Positions 1 through 7,164 of a DNA stretch of 33,274 nt are shown here, in pieces. The notes below the pieces were generated by a model that made no database searches, was not told where the DNA came from, and saw nothing but the letters and a program-made list of their open reading frames with translations. The first letter of the stretch is position 1, and each line of letters opens with the position of its first letter. This DNA comes from an uncultured Bacteroidota bacterium (lineage in GTDB: Bacteria; Bacteroidota; Bacteroidia; Bacteroidales; P3): NCBI GenBank assembly GCA_902774395.1, contig CACYIK010000004.1:94932-128205 (forward strand), written 5' to 3'. Position numbers and translations under genes: made by a program.

Positions 1-1
1 C

Positions 2-760
2 ATGCGCGGCGGCCCCGGTCTGGGTACCATCCAGCCCTCGCAGAGCGACTACTTCCAGAGCGTGAAGGGCGGTGGTCACGGTGACTACCAGCTCTACACC
101 CTCGCCCCCGCCTCGGTGCAGGAGATGTACGACTTCGTGTTCGACGCTTGGGACATCGCCTTCAAGTATCGCAACCCCGTCCTCATCCTCTCCGACGGTG
201 CTATCGGACAGTGCATGGAGAAACTCTACACCCGCGACAACGTGGCCCGTTGGACCGAGGAAGAGCGCCGCAAGAACGCCCCTTGGGGCACCTGGGGCAA
301 GCCTGCCACCCGTCAGCACAACATCATCACCTCTCTCGAGCTTGAGAGCTCCCGCCAGGAAGTCTTCAACCTGAAGCTGCAGGCCAAATACGCCGAGATG
401 AAAGAGAAAGAGGTCCGCTACGAGATGCTAAACTGCGAGGACGCCGAGTACATCATCGTCGCCTACGGTTCGAGCAGCCGTATCGCCATGAAGGCCATGC
501 AGATGGCCCGCGAGAAAGGTATCAAGGTGGGTCTGTTCCGCCTGATCACCCTCTTCCCCTTCCCGACCAAACAGCTGGCCGAGGTTGCCGCCCACGTGAA
601 GGGTATCCTTTGCGTCGAGATGAGCGCCGGTCAGATGATCGAGGACGTGAAGCTGGCCACCAAGTGCGGTGTCAAGACCGAGCACTTCGGCCGCTTCGGC
701 GGTATCATCCCCACTCCCGGCGAGGTCCTGGAGGCTCTTGAAAACAAGATTATAAAATAA
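2..760 (+). CDS. vorB: 2-oxoacid:ferredoxin oxidoreductase alpha subunit (VorB-like), 5'-truncated by window edge
   Basis: C-terminal 252 codons of the alpha subunit of a 2-oxoacid (probably branched-chain, 3-methyl-2-oxobutanoate) ferredoxin oxidoreductase. This family oxidatively decarboxylates 2-oxoacids to acyl-CoA with reduction of ferredoxin, or runs in reverse for reductive carboxylation, in the cytoplasm of anaerobes. The segment GGPGLGTIQPSQSDYF with GGGHGDY is the conserved core of VorB/KorA proteins and is normally internal. The Met at position 2 is therefore not the start, and the N-terminal pyrimidine-binding domain lies outside the window. The C-terminal part (VKGILCVEMSAGQMIEDV) is the typical transketolase-C-like domain. 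Beta and gamma subunit genes follow on the same strand. Assignment to the family is secure; the substrate (2-oxoisovalerate rather than 2-oxoglutarate) is inferred from overall resemblance to Bacteroides VorB. Confidence 0.93.
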   Translation: MRGGPGLGTIQPSQSDYFQSVKGGGHGDYQLYTLAPASVQEMYDFVFDAWDIAFKYRNPVLILSDGAIGQCMEKLYTRDNVARWTEEERRKNAPWGTWGKPATRQHNIITSLELESSRQEVFNLKLQAKYAEMKEKEVRYEMLNCEDAEYIIVAYGSSSRIAMKAMQMAREKGIKVGLFRLITLFPFPTKQLAEVAAHVKGILCVEMSAGQMIEDVKLATKCGVKTEHFGRFGGIIPTPGEVLEALENKIIK

Positions 761-764
761 AAAA

Positions 765-866
765 GTTGAAAAGGTTTAAATGGTTTAAAAGGTTAAAAAG
801 GGTCGAGGACAACCCCCGTCACCTTTAAAACCCTTAAAACCTTTAAAACCCCTAAAACCAAAAAAG
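765..866. repeat. Bipartite 9-bp periodic array between vorB and vorA
   Basis: The left half (765-800) is four 9-bp units of the form GTTTAAAAG. The right half (822-866) is about five 9-bp units of the form CCTTTAAAA. The right word is close to the reverse complement of the left, and both halves keep an exact 9-bp period. A 21-bp GC-rich spacer (801-821) separates them, so the RNA could fold into a long imperfect hairpin between two operon genes. Function unknown. Confidence 0.85.
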
Positions 867-873
867 AGAAATT

Positions 874-1722
874 ATGAATCAAGATATTGAAGCTCGCAAG
901 CAAGCGCTGTTGAAAGAGGGTTACGAGGAGGTTTACACCCGTACCAAGGTGCTCACCGACGCCGTCATGCACTACTGCCCCGGCTGCGGTCACGGCACCA
1001 CCCACCGCCTCATCGCCGAGGTTATCGACGAGATGGGCATTCAGGACAACGTCGTCGGCGTCAGCCCCGTCGGATGCTCCGTTTTGGCCTACAACTATTT
1101 CGATGTCGACTTCCAGGAGGCCGCCCACGGCCGCGCTCCCGCCGTCGCCACCGCTATCAAGCGCCTCAACCCCGACACCTTCGTGTTCACCTACCAGGGT
1201 GACGGTGACCTGGCCGCTATCGGCACCGCCGAGACCATCCATGCCGCCAACCGTGGCGAGAACATGACCATGATCTTCGTCAACAACGGTATCTACGGTA
1301 TGACCGGTGGCCAGATGGCCCCCACGACCCTCGTCGGCATGCGCAGCGCCACCACTCCTTATGGCCGCCGCGTGGACCTCAACGGTTACCCCCTCCGCAT
1401 GACGGAGCTTCTCTCCACCCTGCCCGGCACCTACTACGTGACCCGTCAGAGCGTGCAGAACCCCGCCGCCGTGCGCAAGGCCAAAGCCGCTATCCGCAAA
1501 GCCTTCGAGAACCAGAAACTGAAGAAAGGCCTCAGCTTCGTCGAGATCCTCTCCAACTGCAACTCCGGTTGGAAGATGACCCCCGTGGCCGCCAACAAGT
1601 GGATGGAAGACAACATGATGCCCAACTACCCCATCGGCGACATCAAAGTCGACGGCAAAATTGTCGAGGGCATCGACGCCAACCGTCTCGTTCTGGATCA
1701 CCCGCTGACCGTTCAGCAATAA
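874..1722 (+). CDS. vorA: 2-oxoacid:ferredoxin oxidoreductase beta subunit (TPP-binding)
   Basis: Beta subunit of the same oxidoreductase, 282 aa, which is normal for the family. It carries thiamine pyrophosphate and, in relatives, a [4Fe-4S] cluster. CPGCGHG near residues 31-37 is the conserved N-terminal Cys motif. The TPP/Mg binding motif GDGDLAAIGTAE is followed by VNNGIYGMTGGQMAPTT, which is diagnostic. The start at 874 precedes MNQDIEARKQ and follows an A-rich leader without a Shine-Dalgarno, as is usual in Bacteroidetes. It lies 113 bp after the alpha subunit, the gap being filled by a periodic array. The symbol follows the VorA/VorB naming; KorB is an equally possible label because substrate cannot be read from sequence. 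Confidence 0.93.
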   Translation: MNQDIEARKQALLKEGYEEVYTRTKVLTDAVMHYCPGCGHGTTHRLIAEVIDEMGIQDNVVGVSPVGCSVLAYNYFDVDFQEAAHGRAPAVATAIKRLNPDTFVFTYQGDGDLAAIGTAETIHAANRGENMTMIFVNNGIYGMTGGQMAPTTLVGMRSATTPYGRRVDLNGYPLRMTELLSTLPGTYYVTRQSVQNPAAVRKAKAAIRKAFENQKLKKGLSFVEILSNCNSGWKMTPVAANKWMEDNMMPNYPIGDIKVDGKIVEGIDANRLVLDHPLTVQQ

Positions 1723-1737
1723 AAATTGTTTGGTTGA

Positions 1738-1830
1738 AAAGATTAAAAGATAAAAAGATAAAAAGTTGTCACAACATTTTGCCTTAGAACTTTTAATCTC
1801 TTAAACCTTTAATCTTTTAAACTTTAAAGA
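1738..1830. repeat. Bipartite 8-bp periodic array between beta and gamma subunit genes
   Basis: The left half (1738-1769) holds four 8-bp units of the type AAAGATAA. The right half (1791-1830) holds five 8-bp units of the type TTTTAATC or TTTTAAAC. The right word is roughly the reverse complement of the left, and the spacer 1770-1790 is unrelated. The architecture matches 765-866 but with a different period and word. The array ends three bases before the next start codon. Confidence 0.85.
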
Positions 1831-1832
1831 AA

Positions 1833-2384
1833 ATGACTGAAGAAATCATCATAGCCGGTTTCGGTGGACAGGGTGTCCTCTCGATGGGTAAGATTCTTGC
1901 CTACTCCGGTGTCATGCAGGACAAAGAGGTCAGCTGGATGCCCAGCTACGGCCCCGAGATGCGCGGCGGTACCGCCAACGTCTCCGTCATCATCAGCGAC
2001 GAGCGCATCAGCTCGCCCATCATCAACCAGTTCGACACTGCTATCATCCTCAACCAGCAGTCGCTGGATAAGTTTGAGAGCGCTGTGAAGCCCGGTGGTT
2101 ACCTCATCTATGACCCCAACGGCATCACCCACGAGCCCACCCGTAAGGACATCAACATCTACAAGATCGCCGCTACCGCCAAAGCTCAGGAGCTCGGCAT
2201 CAGCAAGGTCTTCAACATGGTGGTCCTCGGTGGCTTCCTCAAGCTGAAACCCATCGTCGACAAGCAGTACATCCACGAAGGTCTGGAGCACTCCCTGCCC
2301 CAGCGCCACTGGAACCTCATTCCCCAGAACGAGGAAGCTATCGAGATTGGTAAAGGCATCATCGAAGCCGTCCAGGTGCTGTAA
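1833..2384 (+). CDS. 2-oxoacid:ferredoxin oxidoreductase gamma subunit
   Basis: Gamma subunit (183 aa) of the oxidoreductase, Pfam POR-type. It opens with the family's glycine-rich signature GFGGQGVLSMGKILAYSGV (residues about 8-26), then SYGPEMRGGTANVSVIIS, which is conserved in KorC/PorG/VorG proteins. It completes the alpha-beta-gamma set. The small ferredoxin-like 4Fe-4S subunit is not between these genes and would be expected upstream of the window. The start at 1833 (MTEEIIIAGFGG) is directly after the array that fills the intergenic gap. Transcription likely stops in the hairpin region that follows (2401-2460). Confidence 0.92.
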   Translation: MTEEIIIAGFGGQGVLSMGKILAYSGVMQDKEVSWMPSYGPEMRGGTANVSVIISDERISSPIINQFDTAIILNQQSLDKFESAVKPGGYLIYDPNGITHEPTRKDINIYKIAATAKAQELGISKVFNMVVLGGFLKLKPIVDKQYIHEGLEHSLPQRHWNLIPQNEEAIEIGKGIIEAVQVL

Positions 2385-2400
2385 AAAGACAGCAATGAAC

Positions 2401-2489
2401 GCGTGTCGAAGACACGCTCCATCAATAACCCCAGACTGCACAGTCTGGGGTTTCTTCATTTCCCAACCTCTCGCGTGCCGAAGGTACGC
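2401..2489. repeat. Composite palindromic repeat (REP-like), copy 1
   Basis: Three hairpins in a row. 2401-2417 is GCGTGTC-GAA-GACACGC. 2427-2452 is a perfect 12-bp stem of AACCCCAGACTG and its complement. 2473-2489 is GCGTGCC-GAA-GGTACGC with one G:T pair. The segment 2417-2436 is 18/20 identical to 32973-32992, where the same layout (short GGA/GAA-loop hairpin, CCCCAGAC hairpin, second short hairpin) recurs. Two copies in 33 kb with conserved architecture indicate a dispersed repeat family. Confidence 0.85.
2427..2457 (+). terminator. Probable terminator after the oxidoreductase operon
   Basis: A perfect 12-bp stem with a 2-base apex (2427-2452), followed by a short T-rich stretch (TTTCTTCATTT). 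It lies between the gamma subunit stop and the glmS promoter. It belongs to a dispersed repeat, so terminator activity may be a by-product. Confidence 0.55.
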
Positions 2490-2502
2490 TACAAAAAAAA
2501 AT

Positions 2503-2533
2503 TTTGTCATTCCAGATATTCTTCGTACCTTTG
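2503..2533 (+). promoter_or_regulatory. Bacteroidetes-type promoter of glmS
   Basis: -33 TTTG (2503-2506), 19-bp spacer, -7 TACCTTTG (2526-2533). This matches the TTTG-N19-TAnnTTTG consensus. The predicted 5' UTR is about 55 nt and consists mainly of the 8-bp array at 2541-2588. Confidence 0.8.
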
Positions 2534-2540
2534 CAAATCG

Positions 2541-2588
2541 AATCGTTCATTCAAGCAATCACGCAATCAAACAATCAAACAACTAAAT
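2541..2588 (+). repeat. 8-bp periodic array in the glmS 5' UTR
   Basis: Six consecutive 8-bp units. Four begin AATC or ATTC (for example AATCAAAC twice at 2565-2580) and the last is AACTAAAT. Single-arm version, entirely inside the predicted leader and ending three bases before the glmS ATG. It is A/C-rich and would be unstructured RNA, so it could act as a ribosome standby region. Confidence 0.8.
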
Positions 2589-2591
2589 ATT

Positions 2592-4451
2592 ATGTGTGGA
2601 ATAGTTGGATACATTGGTGAGCAAGAAGCTTACCCCATTCTTATAAAGGGTCTTCATCGACTGGAATATCGCGGCTACGACTCGGCCGGTGTCTCCATGA
2701 TAAACGCCAAAGGCGACCTCAACATCTACAAGGCTACCGGCAAGGTGGCGGCTTTGGAAGATAAATGCGCGAACGAGGACACCACCGGCAGTATCGGCAT
2801 CGCCCACACTCGCTGGGCCACCCACGGCGAGCCCAACACCGCCAATGCACACCCTCACAGAAGCCAGAGCGGCAACCTGAGCCTGGTGCACAACGGCATC
2901 ATCGAGAACTACAAGGTGCTGCGCGCCACACTTGAGAAGGCGGGCTACGACTTCTGCAGCGACACCGACACCGAGGTGCTGGTGCAGTTCATCGAATATA
3001 CGCAGAAGACCGAGAAATGCGACCTCTTCACTGCCGTACAGCGTGCTCTGAAGAACGTCATCGGTGCCTATGCCATCGCCATCCTGCAGAAGGACCACCC
3101 CGACCAGTTGGTCTGCGCCCGCAAGGGCTCTCCGCTGGTCATCGGCGTGGGAACCGACGCCCATGGCAAGAAGGAGTTCTACCTCGGCAGCGACGCTACA
3201 CCCATCGTGGAATACACCAAGCAGGTGGTCTACCTCAAAGACGAGGAGATTGCCTACATGGACCGCAGCGGCAAGCTCGACATCGTCAACCTCGCCAACG
3301 TCCACCAGACGCCCGAGATGCACACCCTCAGCCTGAGCCTCGACGAGCTCGAGAAGGGCGGTTTCCCGCACTTCATGCTCAAGGAAATCTGGGAGCAGCC
3401 CAATGCCCTCCGCACCTGCATCAAAGGCCGCCTGCACCACAAACGCCACGACATCACCCTCAGCGGTATCATCGAGCATAAGGAGAAATTCATCAACGCC
3501 CGCCGCATCATCATCTGTGCCTGCGGCACCAGCTGGCACTCGGCCCTCATCGCCAAATACTTCATCGAAGAGGCAGCACAGATTCCCGTGAGTGTCGAAT
3601 ACGCCAGTGAGTTCCGCTACCGCAATCCCGTCATCTATTCCGACGACGTGGTCATCGCCGTATCGCAGAGCGGTGAGACGGCCGACACGCTGGCCGCCAT
3701 CCAGCTGGCCGAGCAGAAGGGAGCCTTCCTCTATGGCATCTGCAACGTCATCGGCTCCAGCATCGCCCGTGCCACCAATAGCGGTACCTACCTGCACGTG
3801 GGCCCCGAAATCGGCGTAGCCTCCACCAAGGCTTTCACCGGCCAGGTCATCACCCTCTGCCTGCTGGGTCTGGCCATCGCCAAGGAGAAGCACACCCTCA
3901 GCGACGAGATGTTCCACATGCTGGTCGACGAACTCTACCAGATTCCCGACAAGATGCAGTGGACGCTGGAGCACAACAAGAACATCGACCAGTTCGCACA
4001 GATGTTCACCTACTGTCGCAACTTCATCTTCCTCGGCCGCGGCTACAACTACCCCGTGGCCCTCGAGGGTGCACTGAAGCTGAAAGAGATTTCCTACCTC
4101 CACGCCGAGGGCTACCCCGCCGCCGAGATGAAGCACGGTCCCATCGCCCTCGTCGACGAGGAGATGCCGGTGGTCTTCATCGCGCCGAAGCGCGGCATGT
4201 ACGACAAGATCGTCAGCAACATTCAGGAAATCAAGAGCCGCAAGGGCAAGATCATCAGCGTGGTCACCGAAGGCGACACGACGGTGAGCAAGATGAGCGA
4301 CTATGTCTTCACCATCCCCGACACACGCGACTGCTTCGTGCCCATGCTGGCAGTCATCCCGCTGCAGCTGCTGGCCTACTACATCGCCACGGCGAAAGGC
4401 CGCAACGTCGACCAGCCACGCAACCTCGCGAAATCAGTTACTGTCGAATAA
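2592..4451 (+). CDS. glmS: Glutamine--fructose-6-phosphate aminotransferase (isomerizing)
   Basis: Makes glucosamine-6-phosphate from fructose-6-phosphate and glutamine, the first step to UDP-GlcNAc for peptidoglycan and lipid A. 619 aa, full length. The start at 2592 is fixed by MCGIVGYIGEQ: Cys2 becomes the N-terminal glutaminase nucleophile. The upstream in-frame extension to 2403 reads through the promoter and a palindromic repeat and is not coding. The class II glutaminase domain spans about residues 2-230. The first SIS domain includes CGTSWHSA (Cys311) and SQSGETADT. The second SIS domain contains GRGYNYPVALEGALKLKEI. The protein ends in the canonical DQPRNLAKSVTVE. It has its own promoter. 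No glmS ribozyme is visible in the leader. Confidence 0.97.
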   Translation: MCGIVGYIGEQEAYPILIKGLHRLEYRGYDSAGVSMINAKGDLNIYKATGKVAALEDKCANEDTTGSIGIAHTRWATHGEPNTANAHPHRSQSGNLSLVHNGIIENYKVLRATLEKAGYDFCSDTDTEVLVQFIEYTQKTEKCDLFTAVQRALKNVIGAYAIAILQKDHPDQLVCARKGSPLVIGVGTDAHGKKEFYLGSDATPIVEYTKQVVYLKDEEIAYMDRSGKLDIVNLANVHQTPEMHTLSLSLDELEKGGFPHFMLKEIWEQPNALRTCIKGRLHHKRHDITLSGIIEHKEKFINARRIIICACGTSWHSALIAKYFIEEAAQIPVSVEYASEFRYRNPVIYSDDVVIAVSQSGETADTLAAIQLAEQKGAFLYGICNVIGSSIARATNSGTYLHVGPEIGVASTKAFTGQVITLCLLGLAIAKEKHTLSDEMFHMLVDELYQIPDKMQWTLEHNKNIDQFAQMFTYCRNFIFLGRGYNYPVALEGALKLKEISYLHAEGYPAAEMKHGPIALVDEEMPVVFIAPKRGMYDKIVSNIQEIKSRKGKIISVVTEGDTTVSKMSDYVFTIPDTRDCFVPMLAVIPLQLLAYYIATAKGRNVDQPRNLAKSVTVE

Positions 4452-4479
4452 GGAGATAAGACAATACCTCCTGCATCAT

Positions 4480-4510
4480 AAAGGCTGCACATCACCGACG
4501 TGCAGCCTTT
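4480..4510. terminator. Bidirectional terminator between glmS and the convergent lipoprotein gene
   Basis: Inverted repeat AAAGGCTGCAC (4480-4490) and GTGCAGCCTTT (4500-4510), an 11-bp perfect stem with a 9-nt loop, read from both sides. The minus-strand gene ends inside it: one arm encodes its last codons and the TGA (4492-4494) is in the loop. Confidence 0.75.
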
Positions 4511-7164
4511 AATATTTGTTCTATGACACCTATCTTATACCCTTGACTATGGTAGAGGATATGTCCTTCTTTGTCGATAAGGGTCACCAACGGGTACTGC
4601 ACGGCGGAGCTCTTGGTGGCCTCGCGGATGCGCTGCTCTAATACACCTTTATTATAGGCGATATCGGTGTTCACCAAATGCCAGTCGGTCATATTGAGCT
4701 TGCGCGGACCGACCATGAAGGTCATGCCGCCCCATTGTTTCATCTCCTTTTGATGCTGCTTCAGTTCCACGACGAGGTGCTTCGAGGGTTCACTGTAGTC
4801 GCCGAGGTTCACGTAGAGCATGCCGTTCTTGCCAGCATAATCCCACAGCTCTATACCGTCGAAAAGCTCGAGGTGAGTTTTTAGTGTTAAGTGTTTAGTG
4901 TTTAGTTTATCTTCCAGCGGAAGAATAACGATTTCTTTAGTCACCTTTTCTCCAGCCTCCACTTCGAAGAACTCCAAGCGCGAACGCACGGCCCCGTCGG
5001 GGTAGCGGTTGCCGGTGGTGAGGCAGTAGGTGCCGGGCTCCAGCTCGATGGTGGCGGGGAATTTCGACATCCGCGCGTCGTCCTCGAAGTCGAAAGTGCG
5101 CAGGTCGCCATTCTCCAGCTTGGCGAGGGTGAAATGGGACCAGTAGACAGGCTTGGCGGGCTCATTGCCATGGTAGGTAAGTGTGAGCTTGGCGGGCTTG
5201 AGGTCCTTAAGGTCTTTAATGTCCCTAAAATCCTCAACAACCCATCTCTCGCCATCCCAGCAGTAGATTGTATTCGTGGCATTGTCGAGGTAGGCTGGCA
5301 CTCCTGCGGCGCGGCAGGCGGCCACGAAGAAGATGTCGCGGCTGTGCGCATCGGCGTGGCGAATCTTATAGACACCCACCGGCGAGATGGGGCAGTTGTA
5401 GTAGTTGCTACTGTCGTCAACAACGATGTTGTAATTCATCCACAGACGAATTTGGAAAGCAGTCTTCCCTTTGAAGACTTCCCCAAGCTCCTGTCGGTAG
5501 GGCCGCACCATCTCGTTGCTGATACGGGCTGGAAGGATGCCTTTTATATCTGACTTCTTGTGTGTCGACCACCACGGTCCTCCTACGAAATGTGATTCAA
5601 GAACTTCGACGGTGATGTCGCGCATGTCTTTGTCGCTGTAGGTGAGGAGATAGTCATATAGCATCGGGTGATAGGAGGCCTTCTCGACCAAACGTCCATC
5701 TATCCCGTGAACTTCAGGGAATTTCCATAGAATCACACTATCCGAGTGATTGTTGAGGAAATTGATAATCTCAGCATAGTTTCCTTCGCTTTTATGGATA
5801 ATCTCCCAAGCCTGCTCATCGGTGAGATTGGGGTTGGACTTCATGAGTTGTTTGTAGTTCTCCTTGGTGGGGAACGTGGCGGTGTAGGTGTTGCGCAGCG
5901 AGTCCTCATAAGCCAGACGTTTGGCGTTGGCGGCGGCCTCCTCCTCGGTGGCCGTCACTTTGGGATTGCCAGCAACAGGTGGCACCATTTCGAAGAGAAA
6001 AATATTTTTATCGCAATCAGAACTAAAAGAACCCTCAGAACTTTCTTTTTGTTCTTTTCGTTCTGATTGAGAATTAAATGTTATTGTCAGCGTGCTGTCT
6101 TCACGCACATCCAGTTTCTCGAAGGCGTATCTCTCGCCATCGGTTGCCCATATCAGCAGATCTCCGAGACCGGTGGTGAGTGAAGCCTTGCCCTCCTTGT
6201 CGGTGGTCATATCGGCGAGGGTATAGTATTCGGCATAGTTGTAGAGTTTGAACTTCACCTGCGCACCCTCCATCGGTTGGTCATTCGCATCTACCACGGT
6301 GACGGTGACACGGCGCGTGGGCGCATAATGCGAAAGCAGGTTCAGTTCGCTATAGAACCTCGTGCGTTTCACCACCTCCTCGTCGCCCTTGTACTTGCCG
6401 AAGGCTTTGGTGTGTACCATCATGCAGCGGGTGCTCGGCACGGAGAACCAGCCCATATTCAGCCGCGGGTCGGGTTCGCAGGCGCCCATAAATTTCCATT
6501 CACCATTGACGTAAACCTCCACCCAGGCGTGATTGTCGTCGCAGTGTGCCCAACGGGGCGTGTAGCACTGTCGGGCAGGGATGCCCACGGCACGCAGCGC
6601 GGTGACCGTGAAGGTACTCTCCTCACCGCAGCGGCCAAGCGAGGTGCGCATGGTGGCCAGCGGCGCCGACGTGCGGCTGTCCGAGGCGCGGTAGGCCACA
6701 TGCTCGTGGCACCAATGGTTCACCTCCAGCGCGGCTTCCTCCATCGATAAACCTTTCACACGGTCCTTCAGCTCGCGATAGAACACCATGCGGGCGGTGT
6801 CGAGGTTCTCGTTGTTCACACGGTACACCAGCACGAAGTGGCGGAACACGTCCTCGGGAATATCTTTGCCCCACGGCATCTCCTCGCGTGCCTTGAAGGC
6901 ATAACGCACCTGCTGAAGGTAGAACGCAGGCTCATAGTCTGCCAAATCGCTCAGCGGCATATAGGCATAGAGAAACTCCATTGCCTCGCGCTCCATGCAA
7001 GACAACGTGTCGAGACATAAATTCCTCATTCCTAATTCCTCACTCCTCATTTCGAAGTCCGTATGGACTTCATTCCGGTAGCCCTCATCAGTGATGAAAT
7101 GCGGGTCGCGGTGACAGGCGGCGAACAGCAGCACTGCAGCTGCCACAAGCAATATCTTCTTCAT
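4492..7164 (-). CDS. Lipoprotein with an active-type and a degenerate transglutaminase-like domain
   Basis: 890 aa. MKKILLVAAAVLLFAACHRD is a lipoprotein signal with Cys at residue 17. The first transglutaminase-like domain (about 130-235) has SLGRCGEES with Cys179 and NHAWVEV with His212. The third acid position reads GACEPD instead of the usual D. A carboxypeptidase-regulatory-like beta domain follows (about 285-365). A second transglutaminase-like region (about 560-650) aligns with the first (AACRAAGVPAYL against ALRAVGIPARQC), but the Cys position is Ala606 and the His is lost. The C-terminal 140 residues look like a thioredoxin fold without CxxC. Four short periodic arrays interrupt the coding sequence. 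The start overlaps the cutC stop (ATGA), so the two are co-transcribed. It probably acts at the cell surface or in the periplasm on peptides or protein; substrate unknown. Confidence 0.8.
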   Translation of the reverse strand: MKKILLVAAAVLLFAACHRDPHFITDEGYRNEVHTDFEMRSEELGMRNLCLDTLSCMEREAMEFLYAYMPLSDLADYEPAFYLQQVRYAFKAREEMPWGKDIPEDVFRHFVLVYRVNNENLDTARMVFYRELKDRVKGLSMEEAALEVNHWCHEHVAYRASDSRTSAPLATMRTSLGRCGEESTFTVTALRAVGIPARQCYTPRWAHCDDNHAWVEVYVNGEWKFMGACEPDPRLNMGWFSVPSTRCMMVHTKAFGKYKGDEEVVKRTRFYSELNLLSHYAPTRRVTVTVVDANDQPMEGAQVKFKLYNYAEYYTLADMTTDKEGKASLTTGLGDLLIWATDGERYAFEKLDVREDSTLTITFNSQSERKEQKESSEGSFSSDCDKNIFLFEMVPPVAGNPKVTATEEEAAANAKRLAYEDSLRNTYTATFPTKENYKQLMKSNPNLTDEQAWEIIHKSEGNYAEIINFLNNHSDSVILWKFPEVHGIDGRLVEKASYHPMLYDYLLTYSDKDMRDITVEVLESHFVGGPWWSTHKKSDIKGILPARISNEMVRPYRQELGEVFKGKTAFQIRLWMNYNIVVDDSSNYYNCPISPVGVYKIRHADAHSRDIFFVAACRAAGVPAYLDNATNTIYCWDGERWVVEDFRDIKDLKDLKPAKLTLTYHGNEPAKPVYWSHFTLAKLENGDLRTFDFEDDARMSKFPATIELEPGTYCLTTGNRYPDGAVRSRLEFFEVEAGEKVTKEIVILPLEDKLNTKHLTLKTHLELFDGIELWDYAGKNGMLYVNLGDYSEPSKHLVVELKQHQKEMKQWGGMTFMVGPRKLNMTDWHLVNTDIAYNKGVLEQRIREATKSSAVQYPLVTLIDKEGHILYHSQGYKIGVIEQILKAARR
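4880..4907 (-). repeat. In-gene 7-bp x4 array (lipoprotein residues about 753-762)
   Basis: On the plus strand, four 7-bp units TTTAGTG, TTAAGTG, TTTAGTG, TTTAGTT. They encode part of KLNTKHLTLKTH in the lipoprotein. AT-rich against GC-rich surrounding codons. Confidence 0.75.
5202..5237 (-). repeat. In-gene 9-bp x4 array (lipoprotein residues about 643-654)
   Basis: On the plus strand, GGTCCTTAA, GGTCTTTAA, TGTCCCTAA and AATCCTCAA in tandem. Encodes the FRDIKDLKDLK stretch at the end of the degenerate second domain. A 9-bp unit is frame-neutral and gives a three-residue repeat. Confidence 0.7.
6015..6068 (-). repeat. In-gene complete bipartite 9-bp array (lipoprotein residues about 366-383)
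   Basis: Six 9-bp units. Three end in AGAAC (AATCAGAAC, TAAAAGAAC, CCTCAGAAC), then TTTCTTTTT, then two begin GTTCT, with the outermost AATCAGAAC and GTTCTGATT being perfect reverse complements. This is the same inverted layout seen between genes, but 54 bp long, in frame, and encoding a hydrophilic S/E/K-rich linker after the carboxypeptidase-regulatory-like domain. Confidence 0.8.
7021..7048 (-). repeat. In-gene 7-bp x4 array (lipoprotein residues about 39-48)
   Basis: On the plus strand, ATTCCTC, ATTCCTA, ATTCCTC, ACTCCTC. Encodes MRSEELGMRN shortly after the lipoprotein signal. Confidence 0.75.

Noticed and set aside
2541..2588. glmS ribozyme or riboswitch in the leader
   Set aside because: The leader is a short A/C-rich 8-bp array with no fold resembling the ribozyme core.
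2403..2591. N-terminal extension of GlmS
   Set aside because: It translates the palindromic repeat, the promoter and the leader array; GlmS needs Cys as residue 2, given by the ATG at 2592.
2583..4136. 517-codon minus-strand frame antisense to glmS
   Set aside because: Shadow frame; glmS is complete and conserved on the plus strand.
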